From positions 3,534,001 through 3,598,000 of the forward strand of contig JAQSEB010000032.1 in assembly GCA_030063045.1 (NCBI GenBank): a stretch of DNA of 64,000 nucleotides. Direction: 5' to 3'. A program made the translations under genes and the position numbers. Shown in pieces: positions 60,184 through 64,000 of this stretch. The stretch comes from Pratylenchus scribneri (Eukaryota; Nematoda; Chromadorea; Rhabditida; Pratylenchidae). Below the pieces are notes generated by a model. The model ran no database searches, was not told the DNA's origin, and saw only the letters and a program-made list of their open reading frames with translations. Positions within the stretch are counted from its first letter, which is position 1, and each line of letters opens with the position of its first letter.

Positions 60184-60440
60184 GATGTTCTTTTGCTTTT
60201 CACTCCAATTTTACAAAAATTGCATAATTTGTTTCATTCCACTTTCTTCTTTAATTTTTATCAAAAATTTGAATCTTGCCGTCGGCATTATTAAAAAGGA
60301 ACGATTTCCAATAAGCAAAAAAGGGCAAATTAATTCAATTCGCGCAACCCAATTAATATATTCCAATAACTTTCACTTAAATAAAATTAAAATGAATAAT
60401 TTAATTCATTGTTGGAATTTACCAAACCAAATCAAATAAA
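60184..60440 (+). pseudogene. Truncated duplicate of the FkbM gene 5' end
   Basis: Repeats the promoter and first codons of the gene at 58078. The ATG at 60391 gives MNNLIHCWNLPNQIK and then stops, against MNINYCCWNLPKKH in the intact gene. Nothing resembling the methyltransferase core follows. It is a broken tandem duplicate whose promoter may still be active. Confidence 0.7.
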
Positions 60441-60806
60441 AAAATATCCAATTAATAGTATTAATTATTATGCAGCAAAGGGAAATGAAAATAATTATCA
60501 TTTTTATGCATCCCAAACTCCAACACAATTACTTTTTGCCGTCGAAAGATTGAATAGCTAATTATTCCTATTTTGGACTTGTTTTCTCCACCCACAATGG
60601 CTTAACCATCTGTTGCGGCTTTTATCCATCAAATTGAAGATGATCCCTTTTGTCATGCCATTCTCTTTTTTGGTGAAAACGGGATTTCCTTCATTTCTCG
60701 ACCAAAAACAATGCACAAAAGTGTAATTTGTTGCGGCTATTTAGCCACCGATTAATCCTCCTTCCATCATTCCATTCATTTTCGCGTACACGGAAATCCT
60801 CCTAAA
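60441..60806. other. Intergenic, no gene recognised
   Basis: A short gap leading to the Gly/Cys-rich gene. No RNA or coding feature is supported. Confidence 0.45.
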
Positions 60807-61384
60807 ATGCAGCCAACCAAATTTGTACTTGTTTTCGTCCTCCTTTCTTGCCTTTGCCTTTTGGCCAATTCCTTCTTATTTGGGGCCGGTGGTGGCGGTG
60901 GAGGCGGAGGCGGTGGTTCATGCTGTTGTTGCGGAGGGGCGGCTGCCGCCCCACAACCCGCCTCTTCATGTTGTGGACGCCGGAAGCGGCAAATCATAAA
61001 TGCCCTATTGGACTTTGACCGACGCCTCTATTGTTGTGCTTCGACCGGAAGGAAGCGAAGAGAAGTGAGAAATTTCAAAGTTGACTACTGTATTTTTTCT
61101 ATTAGAAACCCATGGGCTTTTATTTTTCAGAGCCTCTCTAGGAGGGTGAGTGTTTTTTAGAGAGTGGGCTTCTATTAGATGTTGGGCTTATAATAGGAAA
61201 AAATATGGTAATTTTGGGCACAAATGTTGCGTGATTGACACATTTTTGGCAATCCACTTAAGCAATATTTATATTTTTTCAGGCGCCACGGCCACAAAAA
61301 GGAGAAGAAGACGAGGATGGCACTTCGTCTGCCGCTTTGTTCTATTCAACCGCAAATAGATTTGGCGTTGGCCTATTCCATTGA
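60807..61384 (+). CDS. Secreted Gly/Cys-rich protein
   Basis: Exon 1 (60807-61064) encodes MQPTKFVLVFVLLSCLCLLANS (signal), a poly-Gly run, SCCCCGGAAAAP, SSCCGRRKRQ, then LLDFDRRLYCCASTGRKRRE. Exon 2 (61283-61384) encodes APRPQKGEEDEDGTSSAALFYSTANRFGVGLFH. The total is 119 residues. The Gly/Cys block closed by RRKR resembles the heads of the two ground-like proteins at 50-52 kb, but I find no ground-like domain. Two basic sites (GRRKR, GRKRR) suggest proprotein cleavage, which would release a middle peptide of about 20 residues. The intron holds a foldback element. Confidence 0.66.
61090..61208. mobile_element. MITE-like foldback, family 'tatttcctctattagaag', copy C
   Basis: The left end gtattttttctattagaaacccatgggc is inverted at the right end (tgttgggcttataataggaaaaaatat). 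It lies in the intron of the Gly/Cys-rich gene. About 120 bp. Confidence 0.6.
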
Positions 61385-63117
61385 AATTGAAGTGAAAATC
61401 TTCTTCTTTTTCCCACTATTCGCCCACATTTTGCCATTCACAAATCCCGCACATTTTTTTTTTGTTTATATTCCCACGACCGGAAAAAAGATGAAATCCT
61501 TGTGGATTTTTGGTCGCAAATTTGGAATATTCTTTTGACATCCCATCATTTTTTTAAACTAAATTTGGCCAAAAAATAGACTTTATGTGTGGAATATTGC
61601 AGCCAATTTGTATGGCACAAAAATGTTTTTGGTTTTCATTTTGCTGCCCAATGTTCGCCACCGTCAAAATTTCCTCTAATTGTCATTATTGAGTTTGACA
61701 TTTGACTGAATTTGGTTTGTGATGTGTTTATTCAATTTTAAATATATTTTCCGGCGATTTCTTAGTATTATTTAGTACGCACCTTAACCCCAATGTCCCC
61801 TTTCACCTTGACGTATCAATTATGGGGGTTGGCAAATAATAAATTAAATTATCGTTAAATTGTTTTGGAAAATTGCCAAAATGCCTTGTTGTTGAAAAAT
61901 TTATTAATAAAATTGAGTTAATTTCCTGCGTAAACACTGATTTTGGCTTATTCTGAACTGATGAATGTTTTGATATTTTTCCAATTTTTCCTAAAAATTT
62001 TATTTTATTTGACCGTTGAGAATAGTATCAAGTAAAGGTGTTTATTCTATATTCTGTTAAGGTCCAAAAATTAGCCATAAATCTGGCATCCTTTAAAATG
62101 CTTAAAAACAAAATAAATGCTACAAAAATTCTATTTCATAATTTTCTTTTTGACTTGCCTTGTTTGAATAGTTCAGGCTATGAAATATACGCATAAAAAA
62201 CTTTAAATATTGTCCCCCAGGAATTTAGCCAAAATTTGCCTCACCAGACGAAAATTTATTGAGTTTTAATTTTAAGTAAAAATTTAAAAATCTGGCAAAA
62301 TTCTGGTTGGGACATCAAAATTCGGTGGCATTCCCGTGTCAAAAAGGGTATATTCTATATTTGTGATTTTTAGGATGGAATTTTCGGGTAAAATGGGCTA
62401 CATCATAATATTGTTCAGTACTCATTCCCAATTCCAACATAATTTTACGCATTTCCCCGGGTCATTTTCCTCTCTTTCCTTTTTTGTACTGATTTATTCC
62501 AAGGGCATAGGGGATGCATTCCCCCTCCTTCATTTGGCCAGCAGAAATATGGCCATAGTTTCATTCACCCCCCCCCCCCCTTACTCTCACTTGAATATTC
62601 AATTTGGAATTGGCACTCCATCCTGCGTCAATTTTCTCAAATTCTTCCCCCACATTTTGTGCCGTACATTTCCATACCCCCTTCCTTTACTTATATTTAG
62701 CTTTTTTTTACCGGAAAGCTCAAATTTCATAAACATAAAGCCTTGGGGCCAAAAGAAGGAAAAAAATGAGGTTGAAAAGTGGGACTATCCCAATGCAAAT
62801 TTGCCCCCCCCCCCCCCCCCCAATGTTTTGTGACTGCCATTTTATTTAATTAGCGCTAGCCCCATAGTTCCAATAATTTGTTTGATCCCAATTAAGTTAT
62901 CTATTATTCTGTTTAGAGCAGGTGTTTGGTTCAAAAATTTTATTATTAGAAAGAACGACCATTTTTGGTGAACAAAATTGTCACATTTTTCGATCCAAAA
63001 ATCGCCATTTTTTGTGTTTGAAAAGGTTCACATTTTTCTACTCCAAATCTCCCATTTTTGTTCAAAAAAGGCAGAAAATTATTCAAATTCAGCAGCAAAT
63101 ATTCATTGATTCCAAAA
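61385..63117. other. Intergenic with two poly-C tracts
   Basis: C runs of about 12 and 19 occur near 62569-62581 and 62803-62821. The open stretch at 62336-62833 spans both runs, which would encode poly-Pro, and has no other protein-like character. At 62940-63100, repeated phrases of the type 'cgatccaaaaatcgccattttt' occur. No gene is supported. Confidence 0.45.
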
Positions 63118-64000
63118 ATGTTTTGGCCTTGGCTAATTTTCATCGATTTCTTGTTGATCACTTTGCTGAGTTCGGCCAGCAGTTTTTTGTTTGCCCGGGC
63201 CCTGATTTTGCTTTATCGATTGAGCATTGAGAAGCATTTGAGGATGGCACCATCATTCATTGCATTTATGGGCGAAATGACATTGTTGAGTGTGGCATTG
63301 GCCGTAAACGGGTTCATAATGTTGATTAATTGGCATCGAGGTTGGTGCCATTCTTTTGCTCTCCCAAATTAGCATTCCACTTTAGATGGCTACAACAGTG
63401 CGGAATTGGTCTTTTGGTCCGGTATTCTCGGTGGATGTTTGATTCCGGCCGTTCCCATCGGCGTAATTTTCCTCTCCATTGACCGGCTAATCATTTTGAC
63501 AAGGCCACATTTCTATGGGCCATGCACGAAACGGACATTGGGCCTTTTGAGTGTGTTCAGTGCCATTCTTCTCACACTCATTCATTTTTATTTCAATTTA
63601 AACCAAGAAATATTCGACAAAGAGAAAAATGGTTATACTACGTTAATATTATTAAAAATAAATTAAAAATAGAATGTTGGACATTTGCCTGCTTCTCATC
63701 GGAATTTTCCATTTCAATTTATGCAATTGACCGATTCCTGGTGGCCGTACCCAATTTCATTGCCTCAATTGCCCTTCTCATCCTTTTGATCAAACAAAGG
63801 GACCAACAAATTGGCAACCAAAACCAAAATATGTGCAATTTAAATAATAAAAATGAACCAAAAAATGGACAACAACAATTGGCGCCAAGACAAAGGAGAC
63901 GATGGCGAACGGTGAATATTTTTTGGGGAAATGATAATTCTCTGTTTATTTTAGCCAGACAAAATTGCCGTGATGACTGCGATTCTTCTTTTCACCTTCG
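63118..64000 (+). CDS. Nematode serpentine receptor (GPCR), 3' end beyond window
   Basis: Starts at 63118 (MFWPWLIFIDFLLITLLSS). At least six hydrophobic segments are seen. TM1 is at the start, TM2 SFIAFMGEMTLLSVALAVNGF and TM3 FWSGILGGCLIPAVPIGVIFL. TM3 is followed by SIDRLIIL, a DRY-like position. TM4 is LGLLSVFSAILLTLIHFYF, TM5 LVAVPNFIASIALLILLI, and TM6 begins DKIAVMTAILLFTF at the window end. Intracellular loop 3 is long and Asn/Gln/Lys-rich. Exons are joined by introns of about 45-50 nt. Probably a chemoreceptor of a nematode-specific class; the class cannot be assigned without a search. Confidence 0.72.

Noticed and set aside
62336..62833. Open frame of 165 codons with poly-proline
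   Set aside because: It is created by two long C runs in AT-rich DNA; no signal peptide, domain or splice partner.

Overview
The window is nuclear DNA of a nematode. The genes are split by many short introns (often 42-55 nt, GT..AG, AT-rich), and several families are nematode-typical: a major sperm protein (MSP) domain, ground-like proteins with Gly/Cys-rich heads, ShKT domains, an insulin-like peptide and a serpentine receptor. The DNA is AT-rich and I cannot fix the species. No bacterial, plasmid, phage or CRISPR features were seen. All exon boundaries are read by eye from splice signals, frame and family similarity.

Left part (1-24 kb), conserved housekeeping and signalling genes. On the minus strand are an asparagine-synthetase-domain protein (asnsd1-like), the heparan-sulfate glycosyltransferase rib-2/EXTL3 directly upstream of it (207 bp apart, possible operon), a broken MSP-domain gene, and site-2 protease (mbtps2). 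Ribosomal protein L10a (plus strand) is head to head with mbtps2. Then come an insulin-like peptide, a DUSP22/15-type phosphatase and a Cbl ubiquitin ligase (sli-1), all on the minus strand.

Middle (24-46 kb). A class II PI3-kinase (piki-1, plus strand) covers nearly 10 kb because two introns are filled with tandem repeats. It is followed by a minus-strand protein with several dsRNA-binding domains, an NK-2-class homeobox gene, and a secreted protein with three ShKT domains. Two copies of a roughly 0.5 kb sequence with an RNA-like, Sm-site-containing core sit on either side of the dsRBD gene.

Right part (46-64 kb), mostly secretory proteins: a novel single-pass membrane protein, two small secreted proteins, two tandem ground-like proteins, a small basic secreted peptide precursor, a Cys/Gln-rich CxxxC protein, cathepsin Z, a membrane-anchored FkbM-type methyltransferase, a Gly/Cys-rich secreted protein, and a GPCR cut by the window end.

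The repeat landscape is the most unusual aspect. Three satellite families (about 25, 29 and 19 bp) occupy introns and one intergenic gap, and two of them recur tens of kb away in reverse orientation. Several foldback families, one carrying a tRNA-like segment, sit inside introns.
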